This document shows positions 39,978-49,985 of a DNA stretch of 64,000 bases, piece by piece; within the stretch, counting starts at the first letter, position 1; every line of letters begins with the position of its first letter. Position numbers and translations under genes: made by a program. The notes under the pieces were generated by a model that saw only the letters and a list, made by a program, of their open reading frames with translations, was not told the origin of the DNA and made no database searches. Source of the DNA: Rhodococcus rhodnii NBRC 100604 (lineage in GTDB: Bacteria; Actinomycetota; Actinomycetes; Mycobacteriales; Mycobacteriaceae); NCBI RefSeq assembly GCF_001894925.1, contig NZ_BCXD01000014.1:1-64000 (forward strand), written 5' to 3'.

Positions 39978-41093
39978 CTGTCCACACCCACCACGCCCGG
40001 CCCCGCGGGGCAGGACGCATCCGCCGCAGTCCTCTCGCCCGCCCGAGTCGAAACTGCGCTCGCCGACTTCCTCGCGCTGCGTGCGCCCACCGCACGCACC
40101 ATCGGCGCGTCCTACGCCGCGGGCCTCGACGCGCTGTCGCGGTTCGTGCTGCGCGGCGGCAAGCGAGTCCGGCCGGCGTTCGCGTGGACGGGCTGGGTCG
40201 GCGCCGGCGGCGATCCCGCACACGACGCCGCGGACGCCGTCGTCTCGGCCGTCTCGTCGCTCGAACTGATCCAGGGCTGCGCCCTCGTCCACGACGACAT
40301 CATCGACGCGTCCACGACGCGCCGGGGCTTCCCCACCGTGCACGTCGAGTACGCCGGACTGCACCGCGAGCAGGGCTGGTCGGGCGATCCGCTGCACTTC
40401 GGGACGTCCGCAGCGATCCTGCTCGGCGATCTCGCGCTCGCGATGGCCGACGACATGCTGCGCGAGTCGGGCATCGACGACGCCGCGCTGCGTCGCGCCC
40501 AGCCGGTGTGGTCGGCGATGCGCACCGAGGTGCTCGGCGGGCAGTTCCTCGACATCGTCGCCGAGGCGTCGCGCGACGAGTCGATCGACACCGCGTACGC
40601 GATCGACCGCTACAAGACGGCCGCGTACACGATCGAACGGCCGCTGCATCTGGGTGCCGCGATCGCGGGTGCCGACGAGGGCCTCGTCGCGTCGTACCGG
40701 GAGTTCGGCACCGACATCGGCGTCGCGTTCCAGTTGCGTGACGACCTGCTCGGCGTCTTCGGCGATCCCGAGCTCACCGGTAAGCCGTCCGGTGACGATC
40801 TGCGCGCGGGCAAGCGCACGGTCCTCGTCGCGAGTGCGCTCGAGACGGCCGACCGCGACGATCCCGTGGCGGCCGCCGACATCCGGGCGTCGCTCGGGAC
40901 GGCACTCACCGACGGCGACGTCGCACGCCTGCGTGCCCGGCTGACCGATCTCGGCGCCGTCGCGGACGTCGAGGCGCAGATCGACCGGCTCACCGGACGC
41001 GCGCTCACGGCCCTGGCCGAGTCGACGGCGACGCCCGACGCGAAGGACGCCCTCGCGGCAATGGCCGAGACCGCGACGCGGCGGACTGCGTGA
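39978..41093 (+). CDS. idsA: geranylgeranyl diphosphate synthase (IdsA/CrtE-type)
   Basis: 371 residues. Trans-prenyltransferase making a C20 (possibly C15-C25) diphosphate from IPP. First Asp-rich motif 'ALVHDDIIDASTTRRG', second 'FQLRDDLLGVFGDP', and 'LRGGKRVRPAFAW' for substrate binding. The apparent start is CTG 39978, four bases after GGAGGA (39968-39973); the only upstream in-frame GTG (39906) lies before a TACAGT hexamer (39919-39924) that looks like the -10, so it would not be transcribed. It is in the Rv2173 (idsA2) position and overlaps crtI by GTGA, so it should supply GGPP to the carotenoid route. Confidence 0.9.
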   Translation: MSTPTTPGPAGQDASAAVLSPARVETALADFLALRAPTARTIGASYAAGLDALSRFVLRGGKRVRPAFAWTGWVGAGGDPAHDAADAVVSAVSSLELIQGCALVHDDIIDASTTRRGFPTVHVEYAGLHREQGWSGDPLHFGTSAAILLGDLALAMADDMLRESGIDDAALRRAQPVWSAMRTEVLGGQFLDIVAEASRDESIDTAYAIDRYKTAAYTIERPLHLGAAIAGADEGLVASYREFGTDIGVAFQLRDDLLGVFGDPELTGKPSGDDLRAGKRTVLVASALETADRDDPVAAADIRASLGTALTDGDVARLRARLTDLGAVADVEAQIDRLTGRALTALAESTATPDAKDALAAMAETATRRTA

Positions 41094-42670
41094 GCACCAG
41101 GGCCGTTCCCGGCCCGGTGCGCCACGTCGTCGTGGTCGGCGCCGGACTCGCGGGCCTGTCGGCCGCGCTGCATCTGCGTGCCTCGGGCCGCGACGTCACG
41201 CTCCTCGAGGCCGCCGGCACCCCCGGTGGCCGCGTCGGCACGTACCGGCTCCGCACCCCCGACGGCGACGAGTTCGACATCGACTCCGGCGCGACCGTCC
41301 TCACGATGCCCTCGCTGGTCACCGCGGCGATCGGCGGCGTCGAGACGGATCCACCGCTGCGGATCACCCGCCTCGATCCCGCCTATCACGCACGGTTCGC
41401 CGACGGCGCGTCGCTCGACGTCCACAGCGAGCCGGACCGGATGGCGGCGGAGGTGACCCGGTTCGCCGGGCCCGACGAGGCGATCCGGTACCGGCGGCTG
41501 CGACGGTGGCTCGGCGACGTCTTCGAGGCCGAGTTCGACGACTTCATGGACGCCGACTTCGACTCGCCGCTCGACCTCGTGGCGTCACCGCGCTCGCTGC
41601 GGGCGATCGTCCGGCTCGTCCGGCTCGGCGGCTTCGGCAGCCTCGGCCGGCGCGTCGGCTCGATCCTCCGGGACGACCGGCTGGCCCGGATCTTCACGTT
41701 CCAGGCGCTGTACGCGGGCGTCGCGCCGCGCGACGCGCTCGGCGTCTACGGCGCGATCGGCCACATGGACACGAGCATGGGCGTGTGGTTCCCGTCGGGC
41801 GGGATGCGGTCGATCGCCGAGGCGATGACCGACGCCGCGCGCCGGGCGGGCGTCGACGTCGTGTTCGACGCGCGGGTCGACGCGCTCGACGTCGCGGGTG
41901 GCCGCGTCACCGCGGTCCGGACCGCCGACGCGGTGTATCCGTGCGACGCCGTCGTCCTCACCCCGGACACCCACGTCGTGGACTCTCTGCTGGCCCCGCA
42001 CGGGCTGGCTCCCCGGCGGCCGGTGCGGTCGTCGCCGTCGGCGGTCGTGCTGCACGGGTCGATCCCGGTGAGCGTCACCGACCGGTGGCCGGCACGCCGT
42101 CACCACACGATCGACTTCGGGGACGCGTGGGATGCGACGTTCCGCGAGATCACGGCGCGCGCGGGCCGCGGCAGGCTCATGACGGATCCGTCGTTCCTCG
42201 TCACCCGTCCCGCGACGACCGATCCGGACCTGATCATCGGGTCCGGTGAGACCGCCCGCGAGCCGTTGTCGGTACTCGCGCCGTGCCCCAACCTGCGGAG
42301 CGCGCCGTTCGACTGGGACCGGCTCGGCCCGCACTACGCGCGCGAGATCGTCACGACGCTCGAGCGGCGCGGCTTCACCGGAATCGCCGCGCACTTCGAC
42401 GTCGCCCGCGTCGACACCCCCGCGACGTGGCTCGCCGACGGGATGCGGGACGGCTCGCCGTTCGCCGCCGCACACGTCTTCGCCCAGACCGGACCCTTCC
42501 GGCGCCGCAACACGGTGCGCGGGCTCGCCAACGCGCTGCTCGCCGGATCGAGCACCGTCCCCGGCGTCGGCGTCCCGACCGTCCTGCTGTCGGGCAAGCT
42601 CGCCGCGGAGCGGATCACGGGCAGCCACACGCGAGCTCGGGACGTCGATTCGACCGTTTCGCCCGATTGA
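41090..42670 (+). CDS. crtI: phytoene desaturase CrtI
   Basis: 526 residues. FAD-dependent desaturase turning phytoene into lycopene-type polyenes. N-terminal 'HVVVVGAGLAGLSAALHL' and 'TLLEAAGTPGGRVGTY' bind FAD; 'FTFQALYAGVAPRDALGVYG' and 'GVWFPSGGMRSIAEAMTDA' are CrtI blocks; the C-terminal 'TVPGVGVPTVLLSGKLAAERI' is the second flavin motif. It differs clearly from the CrtO-type paralogue at 34429 (shorter, different middle). The GTG start overlaps the idsA stop. The last ~15 residues after 'RITGSHTR' look non-conserved. Confidence 0.9.
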   Translation: MSTRAVPGPVRHVVVVGAGLAGLSAALHLRASGRDVTLLEAAGTPGGRVGTYRLRTPDGDEFDIDSGATVLTMPSLVTAAIGGVETDPPLRITRLDPAYHARFADGASLDVHSEPDRMAAEVTRFAGPDEAIRYRRLRRWLGDVFEAEFDDFMDADFDSPLDLVASPRSLRAIVRLVRLGGFGSLGRRVGSILRDDRLARIFTFQALYAGVAPRDALGVYGAIGHMDTSMGVWFPSGGMRSIAEAMTDAARRAGVDVVFDARVDALDVAGGRVTAVRTADAVYPCDAVVLTPDTHVVDSLLAPHGLAPRRPVRSSPSAVVLHGSIPVSVTDRWPARRHHTIDFGDAWDATFREITARAGRGRLMTDPSFLVTRPATTDPDLIIGSGETAREPLSVLAPCPNLRSAPFDWDRLGPHYAREIVTTLERRGFTGIAAHFDVARVDTPATWLADGMRDGSPFAAAHVFAQTGPFRRRNTVRGLANALLAGSSTVPGVGVPTVLLSGKLAAERITGSHTRARDVDSTVSPD

Positions 42671-42841
42671 TTTCGGCATCGCGCGAGTGGACTCGCATCG
42701 CCGACGCGGCGTGGGGCGCGTACGTCACACCCGGAGGTGGCACTAGACTGACCGGGCGATCACGCAGTTCGGAGCTCCCGGGGCGTGTCCACACCGACAC
42801 CGTCCACACGACATCGAGTCCGCGGGGAGGAACTGAAAACG

Positions 42842-44416
42842 ATGGCATCCGCTGACGGCAGTGCCTTGCGTGTCCGTGCCCGGAGCTGGGCGGACTTCGT
42901 CCGCGCACCCGAGGGACACGCTGCACTGCTCGGCGTCCTCGGCGCGGTTCTCATCACCTTCGGCGGATTCGGTGCCGGTTCCGTCCGCCGCGAGGACCCG
43001 CTGCTCGAAGCGCTGTTCCTGTCGTGGCTGCGATTCGGCCACGGTCAGTGGATCTCGACCGTCCTCGTGTGGGGCGGCGTCATCGCGATGATCACGGCAT
43101 GGGTGCGGCTCGGCCGCCGCACCATCGCGGGCGACGTCTCGGTCCGCTGCCTCATCGGCGTGTGCGCCGCCTGGGTGACCCCGCTGCTCGTCGCGGTCCC
43201 GATGTTCAGCCGGGACGCGTACTCCTACCTCGCCCAGGGCGCGCTGCTCCGCGACGGCTTCGACCCCTACGCCGTCGGCCCCGTCGTCAACCCGGGCCTG
43301 CTGCTCGACAACGTCTCCAACGTCTGGACGACGACGACGGCCCCGTACGGCCCGCTGTTCCTGCTCATCGCGCAGGGAATCACGATGATCTCGGGCGACA
43401 ACGTCGTCGTCGGCACGCTGCTGCTGCGGCTCGTCATGCTGCCCGGTCTCGTCCTGACGCTGTGGGCGGTGCCACGGCTCGCGCGCTACCTCGGCGGCAG
43501 CGCGTCCGTCGCCGTGTGGCTCGCCGTCCTCAACCCGCTCGTCCTCGTCCACCTCATCGGTGGCGTGCACAACGAGGTCCTCATGGTCGGCCTGATGACG
43601 GCCGGCCTCGTCCTCGCCCTCGAGCGCAAGCACCTCGCGGGCATCGCGCTCGTGTCGGCCGGTGTCGCCGTCAAGGCCACCGCGGGTGCGGCGCTGCCGT
43701 TCATCGTCTGGATCTGGATGGCGCACCGGCGCAAGCAGGCCGCCGAGGAGGGCAAGCCGCCGCCCAATCCGTTCACGTCGTTCGTGCGCACCGCCGGCGC
43801 GGGCGCGGGCCTGTTCGTCGCGATCTTCGGTGCAGTCTCGTTCGCGGCGGGCGTCGGGCTGGGCTGGATGACAGCCCTGTCCGGCTCCGCGAAGATCATC
43901 AACTGGCTGTCGCTGCCGACGATCCTCGCCCACATCGTGACGGTCGGGACGTCGTGGTTCGCCGATCTGCGGCTCACCGAGGTCCTGGGCGTGACGCGCA
44001 CGATCTGCGGCGCGGCGATGGTCGCGATCGCCATCGCCGCGTGGTGGCGGTTCCGCCGCACCGAACGCGACGCCGTCCTCGGCACGCTGGTCGTGCTCGT
44101 CGCGATCGTCGTCCTCTCCCCCGCCGCGCTGCCGTGGTACTACTCCTGGCCGCTCGCGATCGCCGCGTGCTTCCCGCTCGGCGCGCGCACCCTCACCGTG
44201 CTCGTCGGCCTGTCGACGTGGCTCATGCTCGTGTTCAACCCCGACGGCTCGATCGGCCTGTACAACCTCGCCCACGTCGCCGTCGCGACGCTCGTCGCCC
44301 TGGTCGCGGCCCGCTCGCTGTACACGATCGATCCGCTGCGGCTGCGGAGTCAGCGGCCACCGGGTGGTGACGCCGTGTCCGCGTCCGGCGAGCGCCCGCC
44401 CGTGGGCGCAGCATGA
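42842..44416 (+). CDS. mptA: alpha-(1->6)-mannopyranosyltransferase MptA
   Basis: 524 residues with about a dozen membrane helices. GT-C polyprenyl-phosphomannose-dependent enzyme that extends the alpha-1,6-mannan core of lipomannan and lipoarabinomannan. The acidic catalytic loop is 'FSRDAYSYLAQGALL'; 'GGVHNEVLMVGLMTAGL' and 'PWYYSWPLAIAACFPLG' are family blocks. It matches Rv2174 in position. ATG 42842 is 11 bases after GGGGAGGA; an upstream in-frame GTG is possible. A TAGACT hexamer (42744-42749) may be its own promoter, 170 bases after crtI. The C-terminal ~30 residues are polar and probably cytoplasmic. Confidence 0.92.
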   Translation: MASADGSALRVRARSWADFVRAPEGHAALLGVLGAVLITFGGFGAGSVRREDPLLEALFLSWLRFGHGQWISTVLVWGGVIAMITAWVRLGRRTIAGDVSVRCLIGVCAAWVTPLLVAVPMFSRDAYSYLAQGALLRDGFDPYAVGPVVNPGLLLDNVSNVWTTTTAPYGPLFLLIAQGITMISGDNVVVGTLLLRLVMLPGLVLTLWAVPRLARYLGGSASVAVWLAVLNPLVLVHLIGGVHNEVLMVGLMTAGLVLALERKHLAGIALVSAGVAVKATAGAALPFIVWIWMAHRRKQAAEEGKPPPNPFTSFVRTAGAGAGLFVAIFGAVSFAAGVGLGWMTALSGSAKIINWLSLPTILAHIVTVGTSWFADLRLTEVLGVTRTICGAAMVAIAIAAWWRFRRTERDAVLGTLVVLVAIVVLSPAALPWYYSWPLAIAACFPLGARTLTVLVGLSTWLMLVFNPDGSIGLYNLAHVAVATLVALVAARSLYTIDPLRLRSQRPPGGDAVSASGERPPVGAA

Positions 44417-44435
44417 CGTGCGCGCCGCCCCTGCC

Positions 44436-45374
44436 GTGACCACCGAGTCGTACCGCCACTGCCGGAACCTCGCCGCGTCGCACGGCCGCACGTACTTCCT
44501 CGCGACCCGGTTGCTCGCACGCGAGCACCGGCCCGCGATCCACGCGCTCTACGGCTTCGCACGCGCGACCGACGACATCGTGGACACCGGCACCATGGAC
44601 GACGCGGGGGCCGCCCCGGACGCCGTGCGCGACGCCGCACTCGACGCGATCGAGCGCGCGCTGCGCGACGAGTGGTCCGGCTCCGGCTCACCCGGTTCTC
44701 TCGTCGACGGGCCGGCGAGCACGCTGGGGCCCGTCCTGCCGGCGTTCTTCGACACCGTCGCGGCCTACGGCATCGAGCACGACTACTTCTTCGCGTTTCT
44801 CGAGTCGATGCGGATGGACGTCCCCGGTTCGCGCCTGCACCGGCGCGCGTACCGGACGATGGCCGAACTCGACGAGTACATGTACGGGTCGGCGGCGGTC
44901 ATCGGCCTGCAGGTGCTTCCCGTGCTCGGCGCCGACACCGCTACGCGTCCCTACGCGGCGGCACTCGGCGAGGCGTTCCAGCTCACCAACTTCGTCCGCG
45001 ACGTCGGCGAGGATCTCGATCGCGGACGTCTCTATCTGCCGGCCGACGAACTCGCGGCGTTCGGTGTCGACGAGGAGTTGCTGCGGCGCTGCCGCCGCGA
45101 CGGCCACGACGATCCGCGGGTGCGGCGAGCCCTCGCCCACGTCGTCGCGCACACGCGCGCCCGGTATCGGGCCGCGGAACCGGGCCTCACGATGCTCGGC
45201 CGGCGGGCGGGCGCCACCGTGACGGCCGCCTTCACCCTCTACGGTGAGATTCTCGACCGGATCGAGGCCGAGGACTTCGCGGTGCTGCATCGCCGCGCCG
45301 TCGTTCCGCGCAGCAGGCGCCTCGCCGTCGCGGCACGCGAGCTCGCGAAGATGACGGCGCCCCGCGCGTGCTGA
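44436..45374 (+). CDS. crtB: phytoene synthase CrtB
   Basis: 312 residues. Condenses two GGPP molecules to phytoene. Squalene/phytoene synthase motifs: 'YGFARATDDIVDTG' (first Asp-rich), 'YMYGSAAVIGLQVLPVLG', 'LTNFVRDVGEDLDRGRLYLP' (second Asp-rich, DVGED) and 'YRAAEPGLTMLG'. I chose GTG 44436; GTG 44418 just after the mptA stop is also in frame. Only 19 bases separate it from mptA, so the mannosyltransferase and phytoene synthase are probably co-transcribed. Confidence 0.93.
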   Translation: MTTESYRHCRNLAASHGRTYFLATRLLAREHRPAIHALYGFARATDDIVDTGTMDDAGAAPDAVRDAALDAIERALRDEWSGSGSPGSLVDGPASTLGPVLPAFFDTVAAYGIEHDYFFAFLESMRMDVPGSRLHRRAYRTMAELDEYMYGSAAVIGLQVLPVLGADTATRPYAAALGEAFQLTNFVRDVGEDLDRGRLYLPADELAAFGVDEELLRRCRRDGHDDPRVRRALAHVVAHTRARYRAAEPGLTMLGRRAGATVTAAFTLYGEILDRIEAEDFAVLHRRAVVPRSRRLAVAARELAKMTAPRAC

Positions 45375-45402
45375 GCGCGGCTGCGGGGCGCGGTCGGCGG
45401 CG

Positions 45403-45771
45403 TCAGAAGGCCATCGCCTGAGCGCGGCGAACGACCTCGCGGGCGGAGTCGGTGTGCAACGCGTCCACCGGCCGTCCCGGCAGCGACTCGTCCTCGCGGA
45501 AGAGCCACTCGAGCGCCTCCTCGTCGTCGAAACCTCCGTCGCGCAGCACCGACACCAGCCCGGGGACCCAGCGCAGGATGTCGCCGGCGTCGTCGAGGAA
45601 CAGCGCGGGAACACCGATGATGCCGTTGCGACGGACGGCGAGCAGCTGATGGTCGCGCAGCATCTGGTGCACCTTGGTGACGCTGACGCCGAGATGCTCT
45701 GCCACGTCGGGCAACGGAAGGAGGGAGACGGACTCGTCGAGAATGTCCTGGACGTACGGGATGGCGCTCAC
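45403..45771 (-). CDS. Rv2175c-like DNA-binding regulator
   Basis: 122 residues. N-terminal winged helix-turn-helix ('LPLPDVAEHLGVSVTKVHQML', then 'RDHQLLAVRRNGIIGVPALFL') followed by a short helical domain ('GFDDEEALEWLFREDESL'). It matches Rv2175c, a DNA-binding protein phosphorylated by PknL in M. tuberculosis, and like there it is divergent from pknL. GTG 45771 was chosen: the longer frame upstream lacks conservation. The 174 bases shared with pknL probably hold promoters for both, e.g. TACGAT (45884-45889) for pknL. Confidence 0.88.
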   Translation of the reverse strand: MSAIPYVQDILDESVSLLPLPDVAEHLGVSVTKVHQMLRDHQLLAVRRNGIIGVPALFLDDAGDILRWVPGLVSVLRDGGFDDEEALEWLFREDESLPGRPVDALHTDSAREVVRRAQAMAF

Positions 45772-45944
45772 ACCGTCAACCGTAGCGACGCGACCGCGCC
45801 GCAGCCACCACGGGTCGGCGCAGTGCGCCGGGTCTGCGGGGCGCACGACGGCTCGAGCACACCGGGCTGTCCGCGCGAGTCGTTACGATGGGGTGTTCTT
45901 CGACGACGCTGTATCCGACAACACACTGTGGACGAGGGGGTTTC

Positions 45945-47975
45945 GTGATCGGCCAGCTGCTCGATCGTCGCTACCGAGTGGACGCGCCGATCGCCCGGGG
46001 CGGGATGTCGACCGTGTATCGGGGGCTCGATCTCCGGCTCGACCGCCCCGTCGCGATCAAGGTCATGGATCCCCAGTTCGCCGCCGACCCGGCGTTCGTC
46101 TCGCGGTTCGAGTTCGAGGCGCGGTCGGTCGCGCGGCTCAAGCATCCGTCGCTCGTCGCCGTCTACGACCAGGGCCACGACGGCGGGCACGCGTTCCTCG
46201 TCATGGAACTCGTCGAGGGCGGCACGCTGCGCGAGTTGCTCCGCGAGCGCGGTCCGATGCCCCCGCACGCGGTCGCCGCGGTCGCGGGCCCCGTGCTCGA
46301 CGCCCTCGCCGTCGCTCACCGCGCCGGGCTCGTGCACCGCGACGTCAAGCCCGAGAACGTGCTCGTCTCGGACACCGGCGAGGTGAAGATCGCCGACTTC
46401 GGACTCGTCCGCGCCGCGGCGGCGTCCACCACGACCTCCGACAGTGTGATCCTCGGCACGGCCGCGTATCTCTCGCCCGAGCAGGTCACGACCGGCTCCG
46501 CCGACACGCGCAGCGACGTCTACGCGATGGGTGTCCTGATCTTCGAACTGCTCACGGGCAGACCGCCCTTCACGGGCGACACGTCACTGTCCGTCGCGTA
46601 TCAGCGGGTCAATCAGGACGTTCCACGGCCCAGTTCCTTCATCGTGGGCGTGCCCGCGCAGTTCGACGACCTCGTCGCCGAGGCGACGCACCGCGAGCCG
46701 TCGCACCGGTTCCACGACGCCGCGGCGATGGCGCAGGCTCTGCGGACGATCGCCCGCGAACTCGATCTTCCCGACTACCGCGTCCCCGCACCGCGGCGTT
46801 CGGCCGAACACCGTTCGCAGTCGCTCACGCGCCCGCCCGCATCACCGGGTTTCGCGGCACCCGGGCTCGCCGCGGCGGGTTCGGACGACCCGACGCGCCG
46901 CGTCCCGTCCGCCGTATCTCCCCACGGCGCGCCGCCGCACGACGCGTCGCCCACCACCGCCGTTGCGGGCGACGTCGGCCGCTCGCCGGCGCATCACACC
47001 CGCATGCTCACGGAAGCCGCTCCCCGCCCGTCCGACGACGAACCGGACGAGCCCGGCGGCGGCTTCCCGTTCCCCGACTACCGCAGCGATCGCCGGCGCT
47101 CACGCCGATCGGGCATCGTCTGGATGCTCGTCGTCCTGCTCGTCGCGCTCGCACTGGGCGCGGGCGGATGGTGGCTCGGATCCGGGCGCTTCACGGCCGT
47201 CCCGGCCACCGACGGGCTCGATCGCGACGGCGCCGTGCAGGCGCTCACGTCGGCCGGTCTCACGACCGAGATCGAGGGACGGTATTCCGACGAGGCGGCA
47301 CCCGAGGTCGTGCTGGGCACCGACCCCGGCTCGGGCGCGCGGATCGGGCGCGGCGACTCCGTCGCACTCGTCGTGTCGCTGGGGCGGCCGGTCGTCCCGA
47401 GCATTCCGGGCGGCGGGTCGAGCGAGCAGGTACGCCGCCTGCTCGAGGAGCGCACCCTCGCCGCCGAGGACGGCGGCGAGGCGTACAGCACGACGGTTCC
47501 CGTCGGCGGCGTCGCCGCACTCGAGCCGCCACCGGGTACTGCCGTCGACACCGGCTCGACGGTCACGCTCGTCTACAGCAAGGGAGCACCGCCCGTCGAG
47601 ATCCCCGATCTCGAGGGCGAGACCGAGGCGCAGGCCCGCGCCGAGCTCGAAGAGCTGGGGCTGATCGTGCGCGACGTCGTGATCGAGTTCGACGACGACG
47701 TCGCGGGCGGCTCGGTCGTCGAGGTCTCCCCCGAGCCCGGCACGACGGTCAAGGCCGGATCGACGGTGTCGCTCACGGTCTCCGATGCCGTCGAGTTGCC
47801 TTCGCTGCTCGGTCGTTCCGTCGGTCAGGCGCGCGACGAACTCGGCCGGCTCGGCCTCGACGTGCGCGTGCGTCAGCTGACCGAATCCGACAGCTCGCGT
47901 GTCATCCGCCAGCGGCCGTCGAGCGGGGATCTCGTGCGCCCCGGGAGCACGGTCGAGTTGTACTCGCTTCCGTGA
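45945..47975 (+). CDS. pknL: serine/threonine protein kinase PknL with four PASTA domains
   Basis: 676 residues. Hanks-type kinase: Gly loop 'IARGGMSTVYRGLD', invariant Lys in 'PVAIKVMDP', 'GLVHRDVKPENVLV', 'KIADFGLVRAA' and 'GTAAYLSPEQVTTG'. A Pro/Ala-rich juxtamembrane region (about residues 275-385) leads to one helix ('GIVWMLVVLLVALALGAGGWW'). Outside the cell are four ~65-residue PASTA repeats, starting near 'FTAVPATDGLDRDGAV', 'PVVPSIPGGGSSEQV', 'VEIPDLEGETEAQA' and 'VELPSLLGRSVGQA'. PASTA domains bind muropeptides or lipid II. M. tuberculosis PknL lacks them. GTG 45945 has GAGGGGG upstream. Convergent with aroG, 18 bases apart. Confidence 0.93.
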   Translation: MIGQLLDRRYRVDAPIARGGMSTVYRGLDLRLDRPVAIKVMDPQFAADPAFVSRFEFEARSVARLKHPSLVAVYDQGHDGGHAFLVMELVEGGTLRELLRERGPMPPHAVAAVAGPVLDALAVAHRAGLVHRDVKPENVLVSDTGEVKIADFGLVRAAAASTTTSDSVILGTAAYLSPEQVTTGSADTRSDVYAMGVLIFELLTGRPPFTGDTSLSVAYQRVNQDVPRPSSFIVGVPAQFDDLVAEATHREPSHRFHDAAAMAQALRTIARELDLPDYRVPAPRRSAEHRSQSLTRPPASPGFAAPGLAAAGSDDPTRRVPSAVSPHGAPPHDASPTTAVAGDVGRSPAHHTRMLTEAAPRPSDDEPDEPGGGFPFPDYRSDRRRSRRSGIVWMLVVLLVALALGAGGWWLGSGRFTAVPATDGLDRDGAVQALTSAGLTTEIEGRYSDEAAPEVVLGTDPGSGARIGRGDSVALVVSLGRPVVPSIPGGGSSEQVRRLLEERTLAAEDGGEAYSTTVPVGGVAALEPPPGTAVDTGSTVTLVYSKGAPPVEIPDLEGETEAQARAELEELGLIVRDVVIEFDDDVAGGSVVEVSPEPGTTVKAGSTVSLTVSDAVELPSLLGRSVGQARDELGRLGLDVRVRQLTESDSSRVIRQRPSSGDLVRPGSTVELYSLP

Positions 47976-47993
47976 TCACCGCGTGTACCCGCG

Positions 47994-49400
<1,407 letters not shown>

Positions 49401-49441
49401 CTATCGGTCACGCGGACGGCGACCGTCGTCGGTGTCCGCCG

Positions 49442-49936
49442 TCACCTGCCCGCGCGACCGTACTCCTCGATCGCGCGGAACTTCGCGAGATTGTGCCGGG
49501 CGTCGGCGAGCGCGTCGTGCGCGTCGTCGGGAGCGGGAGGCAGCATCGGCTGCCCACTGTCCTCCCAGTACTGCTTGAGCTCGCGGGTGAACCGGGGCAG
49601 GTCGGTGGGCAGTTCGGTCATCGCACCCCAGAGCTGGCACAGCGCGACGTGGTCGTACGCCGCTACCCACGCCCACAGCTGCGGACGCGACCCCGCTCGG
49701 GGAACCAGGAACTCGAACAGTTCGTCGCGGATGCGGCTTCGGCTCATCCACGCCTTCGAGGAGGGCGACGGCAGCTTGGGGAGCACGTTGCGCCGCACCC
49801 ACCGGCCCGCGCGGTCGGGATCGAACTCCGTCGAGACGGCGTAGAACTCACGTCCGTCCTCGGCGACGACTCCGATCGACACGAGGTCGATCGTCGTGCC
49901 GTCCTCGATGAACTCGCAGTCGTAGAAGTAGCGCAC
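49442..49936 (-). CDS. RNase AS, 3'-5' exoribonuclease
   Basis: 164 residues. A DEDDh exonuclease of the Rv2179c type, reported to digest adenylate-containing RNA 3' ends. The acidic residues are in 'YFYDCEFIEDGTTIDLVSIG', 'AAYDHVALCQLWG' and 'DDAHDALADARHNLAKF' (catalytic His and last Asp). GTG 49936 places FYDCEF at the N-terminus as in the family. It sits directly after aroG, the same as Rv2178c-Rv2179c. Confidence 0.92.
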   Translation of the reverse strand: MRYFYDCEFIEDGTTIDLVSIGVVAEDGREFYAVSTEFDPDRAGRWVRRNVLPKLPSPSSKAWMSRSRIRDELFEFLVPRAGSRPQLWAWVAAYDHVALCQLWGAMTELPTDLPRFTRELKQYWEDSGQPMLPPAPDDAHDALADARHNLAKFRAIEEYGRAGR

Positions 49937-49985
49937 ACGCCGACTATGCCGTACGAGCGGCCGATCGCCGGAATCGCGCAGCGCG

